A stretch of 64,000 nucleotides of DNA, from contig JANWXM010000001.1 in the NCBI GenBank assembly GCA_025055285.1, forward strand, positions 248,001-312,000, given 5' to 3'. Both the position numbers and the translations under genes were made by a program. Of the stretch, positions 25,900 to 34,344 are shown piece after piece. Position 1 is the first letter of the stretch, and every line of letters starts with the position of its first letter. This DNA is from Saprospiraceae bacterium (lineage in GTDB: Bacteria > Bacteroidota > Bacteroidia > Chitinophagales > Saprospiraceae). The notes beneath the pieces are model-generated. The model was given only the letters and a program-made list of their open reading frames with translations, did no database searches and had not been told where the DNA came from.

Positions 25900-26637
25900 A
25901 TGCACCCTAGATACTTCGTTTTGTATGCACTCATAGGGCTAGGCGCTTGCCAGTGGAATACGCGTCAATCATCCTCCCCCTCCCGGGAAGCGCCACCCAT
26001 AGCACAGGAGAAATCCTCAACGTCCTTGAAAGATTTGAAACAATCAGCTTCTGCTCAAATTGAAGTAGGTAGTTTCGAAAGCCTAGTAGCGGACTACGAG
26101 AGCAAAGACCGAGTCATCTGGCAAAAGCCTAATATGGTCATTTCTTTGCTGGGCGATCTTACAGGTAAAACGGTCGCTGACATTGGCGCAGGTACAGGAT
26201 ACTTTGCTTTTCGTTTAGTGCCCGTGGCTCAGAAGGTTATTGCTGTAGATATTGACCGGCGATTTATTGCCTTCATGGATAGTATTAAGGTTCATCTGCC
26301 GGAATCCTATCAACGCCGCTTCGAAACGCGCCTAGCTAAACCCGATGACCCTATGCTTGCTCCAAATGAAGTGGATGCAGTTATAATTGTAAATACGTAT
26401 GGCTATTTGCGCAACCGCATTGCCTATTTGAAAACTTTGTCGAAAGGCATGAAAGCTCAGGCTCCTTTACTCGTTATTGATTTTAAGAAGAGCAACTTGC
26501 CTATCGGGCCGTCAAATGAATTTAAGGTGGCTATCACCGAAGTGCTCCGTGAATTGGAGGCGGCGGGCCTTCAAATAACTAAAGTAGACCAGGAAAGTTT
26601 AGATTATCAATATATTGTTATGGCTAAGAAGCCTTAA
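25900..26637 (+). CDS. Predicted lipoprotein with class I SAM-methyltransferase fold
   Basis: The 245-aa protein begins with a lipoprotein signal peptide ending LIGLGAC (Cys17) and a Ser/Pro-rich linker. A class I methyltransferase fold follows (about 65-240): TVADIGAGTGYFAFRLV is motif I, KVIAVDIDRRF contains the acidic motif-II residue, and EVDAVIIVNTYGYL lies near motif IV. Related proteins are grouped as predicted methyltransferases with export signals. The apparent paradox is that SAM is cytoplasmic, so either the signal does not work as such or the domain no longer methylates. Its stop overlaps the start of the next gene (TAATG), indicating coupled translation. Confidence 0.8.
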   Translation: MHPRYFVLYALIGLGACQWNTRQSSSPSREAPPIAQEKSSTSLKDLKQSASAQIEVGSFESLVADYESKDRVIWQKPNMVISLLGDLTGKTVADIGAGTGYFAFRLVPVAQKVIAVDIDRRFIAFMDSIKVHLPESYQRRFETRLAKPDDPMLAPNEVDAVIIVNTYGYLRNRIAYLKTLSKGMKAQAPLLVIDFKKSNLPIGPSNEFKVAITEVLRELEAAGLQITKVDQESLDYQYIVMAKKP

Positions 26638-27800
26638 TGCCTGCTCATAGAAGATTGTTGTTCATGCGCGGCTCATTCAAAATTTTCACCTGGCTTGGCA
26701 TTCCTGTCTACGTCCATTGGACGCTAGTCCTTTTGTATCTTCTCGGTATAATGAGCGGGGAAGGCCCAAGCTTCTGGAGGCTTTTAGAAATAACTGGCAT
26801 CATCGTAGTTCTATTCGGTTGTGTGCTCTTGCATGAGTATGGTCATGTCTTGGCAGCAAGGCGGTATGGTATCGATACGCAAGATATTATTCTTTCTCCT
26901 ATAGGAGGCGTGGCGCGAATGAAGCACCTTCCTGAAAAGCCAATCCAGGAACTCGTCGTAGCCATTGCTGGGCCCCTAGTTAATGTGCTCATAGCAGCCG
27001 GGTTGTATGTTGCAGTCAGGTGTATATTTTCGGTAGACCAGCAGAAGCTTTTCCACGATTATCTGCGCCAACATTTGAAGCTTGACGAAGCAGAACTCGT
27101 CCTCTACAGTGGGTTTACGGAGTTCGAACAAGTAGCTCTTTTTTACCTAGCAGGGGTGGTCTCGGTTAATATAGTACTTACATTTTTTAATTTGATACCG
27201 GCCTTTCCCATGGATGGCGGGCGCATCTTCCGCGCCTTACTGGCAGTGCGCATAGGCCAGCTGCGCGCCACTCGAGCTGCAGTCTTCCTTGGACAAGGCA
27301 TTGCCGCATTGTTTGTGGGCATAAGTTTGTGGAACAGCAATATCTCGTTAGCCATAATAGGCCTGTTTATTTTTATTTTGGCTCGCGTTGAAAACCGCTG
27401 TGTAAAACTCAACGCCGTCCTGAGTCGTTTTAAGGCTGCTGACCTAGTGCGCTCGTCGTTCACGCGCCTCTTTACGGGAGACTGGATGCAAACGCCCATA
27501 TACCACATTCAGGAGGGAGCAGAGCGTCATTTTCTCGTGTTCGACGCTCAAGATCACCTTGTAGGCACTTTAGAGGAAGATTGTATCCTGAAAGCGTTCA
27601 AAAGTCGAGAGTACACCGCGCCAGTAGCGCGCTATATGCGTACGCAAGTTCAAGTCGTCTCTGCTCAGGCCGGATTGACCCATGTCTATCACCTTATCCG
27701 AAACCAAGGTGTCCGGCTTGTGGCCGTAGCCCAACGAGGAGAACTTATCGGCGTAATAGACGAAGCCAGACTAGAACAGTTCTTGAAAAAATACATTTAG
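26637..27800 (+). CDS. Site-2 protease family (M50) zinc metalloprotease with C-terminal CBS domains
   Basis: A 387-aa intramembrane protease. The zinc motif HEYGH (residues 66-70) lies in a TM helix, and the second motif NLIPAFPMDGGRIFRALLAV supplies the third ligand Asp. Several TM helices follow. The C-terminal 130 residues look like a CBS pair (DWMQTPIYHIQEGAERHFLV ... VRLVAVAQRGELIGVIDEARL), which usually senses adenine nucleotides. Members cut membrane-bound regulators or remnant signal peptides. It is translationally coupled to the upstream lipoprotein methyltransferase; an internal ATG at 26664 is a possible alternative start. Confidence 0.9.
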   Translation: MPAHRRLLFMRGSFKIFTWLGIPVYVHWTLVLLYLLGIMSGEGPSFWRLLEITGIIVVLFGCVLLHEYGHVLAARRYGIDTQDIILSPIGGVARMKHLPEKPIQELVVAIAGPLVNVLIAAGLYVAVRCIFSVDQQKLFHDYLRQHLKLDEAELVLYSGFTEFEQVALFYLAGVVSVNIVLTFFNLIPAFPMDGGRIFRALLAVRIGQLRATRAAVFLGQGIAALFVGISLWNSNISLAIIGLFIFILARVENRCVKLNAVLSRFKAADLVRSSFTRLFTGDWMQTPIYHIQEGAERHFLVFDAQDHLVGTLEEDCILKAFKSREYTAPVARYMRTQVQVVSAQAGLTHVYHLIRNQGVRLVAVAQRGELIGVIDEARLEQFLKKYI

Positions 27801-27842
27801 GGCTACTGGTAAAAAATCTTCCTTTTTACCGACCTCTATCGC

Positions 27843-30800
27843 ATGGCTAAAAGCCCCTACCATACTGCATTTCTCGCGCTACTTGAAAGATTGAATGCCG
27901 ATCAGCGCCAAGCCGTAGAGCATATCGAGGGCCCCATGATGGTGATCGCAGGCCCGGGCACGGGTAAAACACACCTCATGGCTGCACGTGTGGGCAAAAT
28001 CTTAGTAGAAACCGATACTGCTCCGCAAAGTATCTTATGCCTAACTTTCACCGATGCAGCAGTAAGCGCTCTGCGCGAACGACTGCTTCACGTAATCGGC
28101 CCGGACGCTTATCGAGTATCCATTGCCACGTTTCACAGCTTCTGCCACCGCGTGATCCAAGATAATCCGGACTATTTCGACTTCGCCGAATTGGAGCCTG
28201 CTACTGAACTAGAGCGTATTGAAATCGTCCGACAACTGCTGGCGGATTTACCACCCGAACACCCCCTGCGCCGAGGTTACAAAAACCCTTTTGCATCCGA
28301 AAAGCGCCTACGCAACCTCTTTGCGCGCATGAAAAGCGAAAACTGGACACCGGGCCGAATACACTATTTCGCAGATAAATTTATAAAAAATATACCTAAC
28401 GACCCTGAGTACATCTATCAGCGAAGCACTGCTTTCGCTCAAAAGGGCACACCTAAAACGCCTCAAATAGAAGCGGCTCTTGCCAACATGGAGCGACTAA
28501 AGGCCGCTGCAGACCTTTATCCTCAATATCAAAATGCCCTATACCGCACCCGCCGTTACGAGTTCGAAGACATGATCCTATGGGTGTTGCGCGCCTTTAA
28601 AAAACATGAGGCATTATTGAGAACTTACCAGGAGCGCTACCTTTATATATTAGTAGATGAGTTTCAGGATACAAATGGTGCTCAATACGACTTACTCAAC
28701 GAATTGCTGGCGTATTGGTCTATACCTAACGTGCTCATCGTAGGCGACGATGATCAAAGTATATATGAATTCCAGGGAGCCCGACTAGAACATCTAACTG
28801 ACTTTCAGAAACGCTATGGCGAAAGGCTGAGCGTCGTCGTGTTGCGCCAGAATTATCGCTCCGCTCAGAACATTCTCGATGCTGCTGCACGCCTCATCAA
28901 CTATAATACTTTACGTGCTGCGCAGCTCAATGGTCAGCCATTTGACAAACATTTGATTGCTCAGGCCGACATATTGGGCTTGGTGACTGTCCATCGGTAC
29001 GAGACGCGCATGGCTGAATTGTCAGATGTCGTGACCCTTATCGAAAAACACCTCTGCGAAGGCATTCCTCCTAATGAAATTGCAGTCATATACGCTCAGC
29101 ATCACCAAGCAGACGACCTGCAAGCGCTTTTAGCGCGCCGAAACATCGCTCATCAGGCAAGGCGACCGCTGGATGTCTTGCAATTGCCGCTTATCGAACA
29201 AGTGTGTGATTTGCTCCGCTATCTGGCCGAGGAGGCACAACATCCGTACTCGGGAGAGCATCGACTGTTTCGCCTCTTGCACGCACCTTTTTGGCAATTC
29301 CATCCGGCCGACTTGGCAAAGGTAGCCCTCGCTCTTCGGTGCTCGAGCGAAAAGGAGCAGAGAGAAACTTCCTTCTGGCGAAACTGGATTGCTTCGCCCG
29401 AAAAATTGAAAACTCTTGCCCTGCAAAAGCCAGAGGCTTTTGAGCCGTTGAACAAATACCTTGAATCCTGGATTGCTGCTGTCCACTACGAACCTCTACC
29501 TCAATTTATTGAGCGTCTATACGTACAAACAGGGTTGCTCCAATGGGCAGCTCACCAGCCCAACAAATGGACACTCCTCCAGGCATTAAAAACCTTTCTT
29601 GACTTCGCTGCCGCTGAAACTATGCGAAGGCGAGAAAGTATGCCTCAGGCCGACGATTATGCGCTGGCTCGACTGCAACATTTCTTGCGCCTCATCGAAA
29701 GCATGGTTGAAAATCGCCTTCGCTTACCTTTGCAACAGCCGCTTCAGGCGGAGGCAGCAGTTCAATTACTCACGGCTCACGCCGCGAAGGGAAGAGAGTT
29801 CGAATGCGTCTTCCTCATCGACTGTACGGAAGATTTCTGGGAGAAAAGTAATGGCACAAATCGGCATCAGTTCACTTTGCCGCCCGGCTTGCAATCACCA
29901 GTTGAGACTGACTCCCTTGAAGCTCGGCGTCGCCTATTTTATGTGGCCATGACTCGCGCAAAGCGCTGTCTTTATATCTCTTTTGCGCAAATGGCTGCAG
30001 ATGGTAAGCCGCTCGTAGCATCGCGTTTCGTCGCCGAAACAGGCTTGCCCGTTGTGTCTCGAGGCGTTACTGCTGAGCATCAGTTCGAAAGCCTTTTCTC
30101 GATCCTTCACGGTGGAAAAACCGTCGAGCCTCCACTACTTGACATTCACACTTGGCGAACCTTACTTGCTGATTTTCAACTGAGCATAACTGCTCTTAAT
30201 CGATACTTGCGCTGTCCGCTTGCCTTCTATTACGAAGAGGTACTAAAAATACCTTCCGCCACCTCGGAAGCTGCTGCGTTCGGGTTGAGTATGCACCGTG
30301 CGATTCATCGCGTGCTTGTCCAACAAAGGAATCAACAAACTATCCTTCTCGCTCCCTTGCTGCAAGCCTTCCAAGAGGAAATGGAACATCGGCGCTCTTG
30401 CTTCTCATTAGCCCATTTTCAACAGCGCTTGGCTTTTGGACGCCAAATGTTGCAAAAATTATGGGAAGAGCACATTCCTCATTGGCCTCAGCGCGCTATA
30501 GCGGAGCGCCGCATAGATCGCGTATTAGTTAAGGGTGTCCCGCTCACTGGTATAATCGACCGTATCGAATGGCTATCTAACGGCACCCTTCGCATCGTGG
30601 ATTTCAAAACCGGCACCCCAGATCTAGCAAAGATTGCACCTCCTTCAGAAAAACATCCCTATGGCGGAGAGTACTGGCGTCAGTTAGCTTTTTACCGCAT
30701 ACTCGTCGAAAAAGCAGGCCTCTTCCTCGAGCCCGTAGGTCAAACTGTTGTTCAATGGCTTGAGCCAGACCGAAATAACACCCTATTGCGCGCGAACGTT

Positions 30801-30986
30801 GAGCTTTCTGCCCAAGAGCTCTCTTTCATGGAAGAGCTCATTGCCCAAACTTGGCACAATATCCAAACCGCGCAGTTTAATGCCGGTTGTCAGAAAAATG
30901 ATTGCCCTTGGTGCCGCCTTCACGAAAACCGCACCCTAGAAGAAATCAACCGAGCAGCAGACACCTACTTGGACGACAGTAGCTAG
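27843..30986 (+). CDS. UvrD/Rep-like DNA helicase fused to PD-(D/E)XK nuclease domain
   Basis: The 1047-aa protein has the superfamily 1A helicase motifs: Walker A GPGTGKT (37-43), TFTDAAVSALRERL (motif Ia), ILVDEFQDTNGAQYDLL (motif II), VGDDDQSIYEFQGA (motif III), LRQNYRS (motif IV), LLTAHAAKGREFECVFLIDC (motif V) and RRLFYVAMTRAKRCLYIS (motif VI). The C-terminal 250 residues form a RecB-type nuclease with LTGIIDRIEW and LRIVDFKTG. Cysteines at LRCPLAFYYEE and GCQKNDCPWC resemble the four ligands of an Fe-S-stapled nuclease. It likely acts in double-strand-break or replication-fork repair. A weak 8-bp hairpin (27808-27830) separates it from the protease gene. Confidence 0.9.
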   Translation: MAKSPYHTAFLALLERLNADQRQAVEHIEGPMMVIAGPGTGKTHLMAARVGKILVETDTAPQSILCLTFTDAAVSALRERLLHVIGPDAYRVSIATFHSFCHRVIQDNPDYFDFAELEPATELERIEIVRQLLADLPPEHPLRRGYKNPFASEKRLRNLFARMKSENWTPGRIHYFADKFIKNIPNDPEYIYQRSTAFAQKGTPKTPQIEAALANMERLKAAADLYPQYQNALYRTRRYEFEDMILWVLRAFKKHEALLRTYQERYLYILVDEFQDTNGAQYDLLNELLAYWSIPNVLIVGDDDQSIYEFQGARLEHLTDFQKRYGERLSVVVLRQNYRSAQNILDAAARLINYNTLRAAQLNGQPFDKHLIAQADILGLVTVHRYETRMAELSDVVTLIEKHLCEGIPPNEIAVIYAQHHQADDLQALLARRNIAHQARRPLDVLQLPLIEQVCDLLRYLAEEAQHPYSGEHRLFRLLHAPFWQFHPADLAKVALALRCSSEKEQRETSFWRNWIASPEKLKTLALQKPEAFEPLNKYLESWIAAVHYEPLPQFIERLYVQTGLLQWAAHQPNKWTLLQALKTFLDFAAAETMRRRESMPQADDYALARLQHFLRLIESMVENRLRLPLQQPLQAEAAVQLLTAHAAKGREFECVFLIDCTEDFWEKSNGTNRHQFTLPPGLQSPVETDSLEARRRLFYVAMTRAKRCLYISFAQMAADGKPLVASRFVAETGLPVVSRGVTAEHQFESLFSILHGGKTVEPPLLDIHTWRTLLADFQLSITALNRYLRCPLAFYYEEVLKIPSATSEAAAFGLSMHRAIHRVLVQQRNQQTILLAPLLQAFQEEMEHRRSCFSLAHFQQRLAFGRQMLQKLWEEHIPHWPQRAIAERRIDRVLVKGVPLTGIIDRIEWLSNGTLRIVDFKTGTPDLAKIAPPSEKHPYGGEYWRQLAFYRILVEKAGLFLEPVGQTVVQWLEPDRNNTLLRANVELSAQELSFMEELIAQTWHNIQTAQFNAGCQKNDCPWCRLHENRTLEEINRAADTYLDDSS

Positions 30987-31099
30987 GAAATGAAACCTAT
31001 TCCATGTATTAACACTTAATTTAACTTCCCTTGTAAACCTACGCTCCTTTTGTGGCGTTTTGTTTTTGTAACCGTTCACTTAAAAAACTAGCGCCAACC

Positions 31100-31684
31100 A
31101 TGAACAAACTACTCTATTTGATGCCAATCCTAGCTTTGTCAGTAATGGCTTTTCACAACCCTGTTACATACAGGGTTGACCTGTCGAGCAGTGTGATTGT
31201 ATGGAAGGGATACAAGGTAACGGGAGAGCACACGGGCACCGTCAAGTTAAAGAGCGGTGAGTTGCAATTTACCAACGGAAGGTTGAGTGGAGGCTCTTTC
31301 GAGGCAGACATGACTACGATCAATTGCACGGACCTGGAGGGGGCGACGGCGGAAAAATTAGTCAACCATCTTAAGAGCGACGATTTCTTTGGTGTGCAAA
31401 AGTATCCCATTGCGCGATTCGTGATCACGAAAGCCTTTCCTACGGATACAAAAGGCAACTACCGCATCACAGGTAACCTCACCATCAAGGAAACTACGAA
31501 GGAAGTGAAGTTCAATGCTCTTGTTACTGAAAGCGGAAATCAAATAAAAGCAAGTGGCAAACTGACTATTGATCGAGCCGACTTCAATGTCCGTTACGGT
31601 TCGGGCTCGTTTTTCGATAACCTTGGCGATAAAACGATCTACGATGAATTTGATTTAAACGTAACGGTCGTGGCTAAGAAGTAA
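31100..31684 (+). CDS. YceI family periplasmic lipid-binding-like protein
   Basis: The 194-aa protein has an N-terminal signal peptide (MNKLLYLMPILALSVMA) and then the YceI beta-barrel: YRVDLSSSVIVWKGYKVTGE, the FEADMTTINCTDLEG step, LKSDDFFGVQKYPIARF, and GSGSFFDNLGDKTIYDEFDL. YceI proteins bind isoprenoid-like lipids in the periplasm; their physiological role is unsettled. The ATG at 31100 is chosen since it begins the signal; the frame upstream to 31052 is unlikely. A strong terminator follows directly. Confidence 0.92.
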   Translation: MNKLLYLMPILALSVMAFHNPVTYRVDLSSSVIVWKGYKVTGEHTGTVKLKSGELQFTNGRLSGGSFEADMTTINCTDLEGATAEKLVNHLKSDDFFGVQKYPIARFVITKAFPTDTKGNYRITGNLTIKETTKEVKFNALVTESGNQIKASGKLTIDRADFNVRYGSGSFFDNLGDKTIYDEFDLNVTVVAKK

Positions 31685-31708
31685 TTGGCTCATCCTGCTA
31701 AGCCAACT

Positions 31709-31743
31709 ACTCTGCCCAGACCCTCAAAGGGTCTGGGCAGAGT
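31709..31743 (+). terminator. Strong intrinsic terminator after yceI
   Basis: A perfect 16-bp inverted repeat (31709-31724 and 31728-31743, arm ACTCTGCCCAGACCCT) with a 3-nt loop, followed by GCTTTTT. It lies 24 bp after the yceI stop. Confidence 0.92.
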
Positions 31744-31763
31744 GCTTTTTGATAACAGGTTCG

Positions 31764-31771
31764 TACCTTTG
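31764..31771 (+). promoter_or_regulatory. Candidate -7 element (TACCTTTG) for the 31863 gene
   Basis: TACCTTTG fits TAnnTTTG and lies just after the yceI terminator, about 90 bp before the T9SS gene. No -33 TTG at usual spacing. Confidence 0.4.
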
Positions 31772-31862
31772 CGCGTATAAAAGCACTCTATACTCGCAAG
31801 AAGCAGGGCAATCTTAGCGTTTAAAAAGAAACTCATTAGTATTGAAACAACCTTACACTCTT

Positions 31863-33047
31863 ATGCATCGAATTACGGCGCTGATTAGCTCGGTGCTGAT
31901 GGTGGGGGCAACTACAGTATTTGCTTTTGCAGAACCTCAAAGGGAGGAAAGAATGTTGCCCGTCGCTGCTGTTGTATTGCCCACCTCCTGGCATCAGGTG
32001 TTGAGTGCTTTCGAGGAGTGGGAATGCCCAAGTTGCTTCAATCCTGGCTTGTTGGAAGCCGGGGGCATGAAGATTTTACTCCTTAACTACAGCGCATACG
32101 ATAATGCTTATGCCGAAAAAGTTCGCGCTATTTTGGCTCGTCAGTTACCTGGAGCGGAGATTAACGTGTTTTGGAAGGGCTCTTCCGCTGAATTAGCGGC
32201 TGTGGTTGCTCGGCATCAAGTGGTGGTGGTTCCTTATCCCGCAAGAGATCCTGAGCGCATAGTTCGCGCTTATGGCAAAGTGTTGCGTCAGTATGTTTTG
32301 CGCGGTGGTTCGGTCATCTTTTGCGGGACAGATGTATTCGGCCTTTTACAACATTATAATCTCTTCGACCTTGACTTCGGGTATTTTTGCAGCGGAATGA
32401 GCGTTCAGGAGGACGATAGAAATCATCCCATACTGCGAGAGACTCCAGAAAAATTCACATTGTCCAACTATGTCTATCCTTTAGACGTATCCGACCAAAC
32501 CTACGTATCCTTGGCAAGCGTAGGCGGCTATTCCACCATAGGGTACAAATCCTTAGGTGCTGGCAAGGTGGTCTACATCGGTATCGAATATTATTACGAT
32601 GAGCCCATTTCTTCCCAAATACTTGCTAATGCAGTGTGTTGGCTTTGTTCGCCGTCGGGTTGTGGCCTCCTTGCCCAAACTCAAGAGCAAAGTCGTTCAC
32701 AGGATGGCGAGCTTAACTCATCCCTCCATGCTCGTCTTGTCCGCCGAGTGGAAGAGCAATTATACGTAGGAACAGGAGCACTTCCTACAACAGAAGTTAA
32801 AATTTTTCCGAATCCTTATTTAGAAAAAGCTTATTTGGAGTTTTCCCTAGATAAACCTACTTCTGTTGCCATCGAAATGACCAATGAAGCGGGTACGCGC
32901 GTTGCTATCCTTTTGCCTTACCGAAACCTAGGCGCTGGGCAATATCGCGTTGAGTTGCCCAATCTTAGCCCGGGTATTTATTTCGTTAAGTGTCAGATGA
33001 ACGGGCAGAACATTACCCGCAGAGTAGTTAAAGCAGCAGGCGGATAA
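31863..33047 (+). CDS. Secreted protein with GATase/ThuA-like domain and T9SS sorting domain
   Basis: About 394 aa. A signal peptide (MHRITALISSVLMVGATTVF, cleavage near AFAEP) precedes a Rossmann-like domain at about 70-240 (GMKILLLNYSAYDN, QVVVVPYPARDPERIV, VLRGGSVIFCGTDVFG, LGAGKVVYIGIEYYYDEP). The order of strands resembles DUF4350/ThuA-type glutamine-amidotransferase-like folds, but no catalytic Cys/His pair is certain. The final 80 residues are a T9SS sorting domain (KIFPNPYLEKAYLEF ... LSPGIYFVKCQ ... TRRVVKAAGG). A TTG at 31842 would add seven residues. Function is unknown; location is probably the cell surface or outside. Confidence 0.78.
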   Translation: MHRITALISSVLMVGATTVFAFAEPQREERMLPVAAVVLPTSWHQVLSAFEEWECPSCFNPGLLEAGGMKILLLNYSAYDNAYAEKVRAILARQLPGAEINVFWKGSSAELAAVVARHQVVVVPYPARDPERIVRAYGKVLRQYVLRGGSVIFCGTDVFGLLQHYNLFDLDFGYFCSGMSVQEDDRNHPILRETPEKFTLSNYVYPLDVSDQTYVSLASVGGYSTIGYKSLGAGKVVYIGIEYYYDEPISSQILANAVCWLCSPSGCGLLAQTQEQSRSQDGELNSSLHARLVRRVEEQLYVGTGALPTTEVKIFPNPYLEKAYLEFSLDKPTSVAIEMTNEAGTRVAILLPYRNLGAGQYRVELPNLSPGIYFVKCQMNGQNITRRVVKAAGG

Positions 33048-33081
33048 CTTTCTGCGTAGGCTTGAAAGCTTATAGACAAAG

Positions 33082-33774
33082 TCAGAATGAGGCGCGGTTC
33101 TTCCTAAAGAGGAGGCTACGCTTCATAACCGCAACTAGTTCATATCCGCAACGCCTTAAAAAACAATAAGTTTCAGACAGATTACAATTTTCTATGGAAA
33201 AATTAATGTCCTCTACCATCACAAAGGATGGAGAATACTTAGACCAATCGTTTGACTGTAGCACTTGTAAGTCAAGACCTTCCACGTCTATGGTTAACAA
33301 GTCTATAGTCTGGTTGGCCGGCAGGTATTTTTGTAGAACTGCGCATAGCGGCTCTATCGTTACTTCAATGGTTTTCTTTATGTAGTACCTCGAATTCTGA
33401 AGGTGTAGCCTGGCAGTCTCCTCATCAAAAGTATTAAGAGCCGGTTCATTGAAGCAGAAAAAAGTTGCTTTTCCCGAGTTTTTCCCAATAGCGATTTCTA
33501 GATTAATGTCTCGCGGGCGCAGCCATCGAAAAGGGAGCATGCTTCCGGGAGTAGGGTCAATATTGATACCTCTCCAACCGCGCTGGTACAGGGCCATGGT
33601 ATTGGAAAAACGAACGGGGTGATGAGCACCAACATCTACGTAAAAACCCTTGTATCCTTTTGCTCCCTCGTAGAAAGACAGAAAAACCATGTCTTCTCCG
33701 TCTTGTGCATAAGAGCGGCGGTAGCGAAGGTAGTCCGCCAAAGCAATGAGCCTCCTCTTTAGGTGTTGCAACAT
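33082..33774 (-). CDS. FkbM family methyltransferase
   Basis: About 230 aa. The FkbM-type SAM-binding core is seen as SYAQDGEDMVFLSFYEGAKG, then GFYVDVGAHHPVRFSNTMAL, GWRGINIDPTPGSM and IDLLTIDVEGLDLQVLQSND. Such enzymes O-methylate sugars or other small substrates and are common in polysaccharide loci. The longer frame to 33852 was not chosen: a TTTG-N18-TACTTTTG promoter lies inside that extension, and the shorter start MLQHLKRRL gives a normal family N-terminus. It stands alone, convergent with the T9SS gene. Confidence 0.85.
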   Translation of the reverse strand: MLQHLKRRLIALADYLRYRRSYAQDGEDMVFLSFYEGAKGYKGFYVDVGAHHPVRFSNTMALYQRGWRGINIDPTPGSMLPFRWLRPRDINLEIAIGKNSGKATFFCFNEPALNTFDEETARLHLQNSRYYIKKTIEVTIEPLCAVLQKYLPANQTIDLLTIDVEGLDLQVLQSNDWSKYSPSFVMVEDINFSIENCNLSETYCFLRRCGYELVAVMKRSLLFRKNRASF

Positions 33775-33799
33775 ATACACGTTGTTGTTTGTGGAGGAC

Positions 33800-33829
33800 C
33801 AAAAGTAAAACACGTCGTGAGGAGTCAAA
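33800..33829 (-). promoter_or_regulatory. Bacteroidota-type promoter for the FkbM gene
   Basis: On the minus strand TTTG (33826-33829) is followed after 18 bp by TACTTTTG (33800-33807). Both elements and the spacing match the phylum consensus. Transcription would start about 20 nt before the ATG at 33774. Confidence 0.65.
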
Positions 33830-34344
33830 TCGTTATGGGGTGAATATTTCATATAAAATAGTGATAATTAACGGCTTGATATGTTGGCTCAATCAACAAA
33901 ACATGAGCTTCTCTCGGCCGAAGGAGCTGGTGCGAATCCCTCAGAATATCGCTCTGTAGTTTCAGTTTTAGGCTTCTGCATCGTACGCTGCGCAAAACCG
34001 TTTGACGGCTTGCGCTCATAAAAAAGAAGCGAAACGGCTAAGACTGTTGCGCAAGAGGAAATCGAGGCACAGCTCCCTCCGCTAAAGCTACGAGTTGAAA
34101 GCGGCCTCCAAAGGCTTGTGCTCGCCGTTGGTCGTTTTCTATGTAAAAACTTGAAAGTCACAGGTCAGTGCGGTTAGCTCAGCCAATGAGCAACTTAGGC
34201 CAATTTGGTCACAGGCAAGGAGGACAGGAGAAAATCTCCTTGCATTATTCTCTGCAGCAGCAGTACGCCCAGGTGTAAAAGCGCAACAATGCAGGAGAAA
34301 TGTATCTTCGCTAATAAATTTTCAAACAGGCAAATGCTTCTTTT
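33830..34344. other. Intergenic region with possible gene relic
   Basis: About 515 bp between the FkbM and isoaspartyl-peptidase genes. No tRNA or structured RNA can be supported. A 51-codon plus-strand stretch at 34022-34174 without an ATG reads like protein (TVAQEEIEAQLPPLKLRVES), ending at a TAG; it may be a decayed gene fragment or chance. Confidence 0.35.

Noticed and set aside
33889-34161. 90-codon minus-strand frame
   Set aside because: GTG start, Ser/Arg-rich, no recognisable fold; opposite strand looks more protein-like in part.
34170-34191. tRNA-like 5' part (GCGGTTAGCTCAG with a D-stem-like GCTC/GAGC)
   Set aside because: No GG in the D-loop, no anticodon stem and no T-arm at the right distance.
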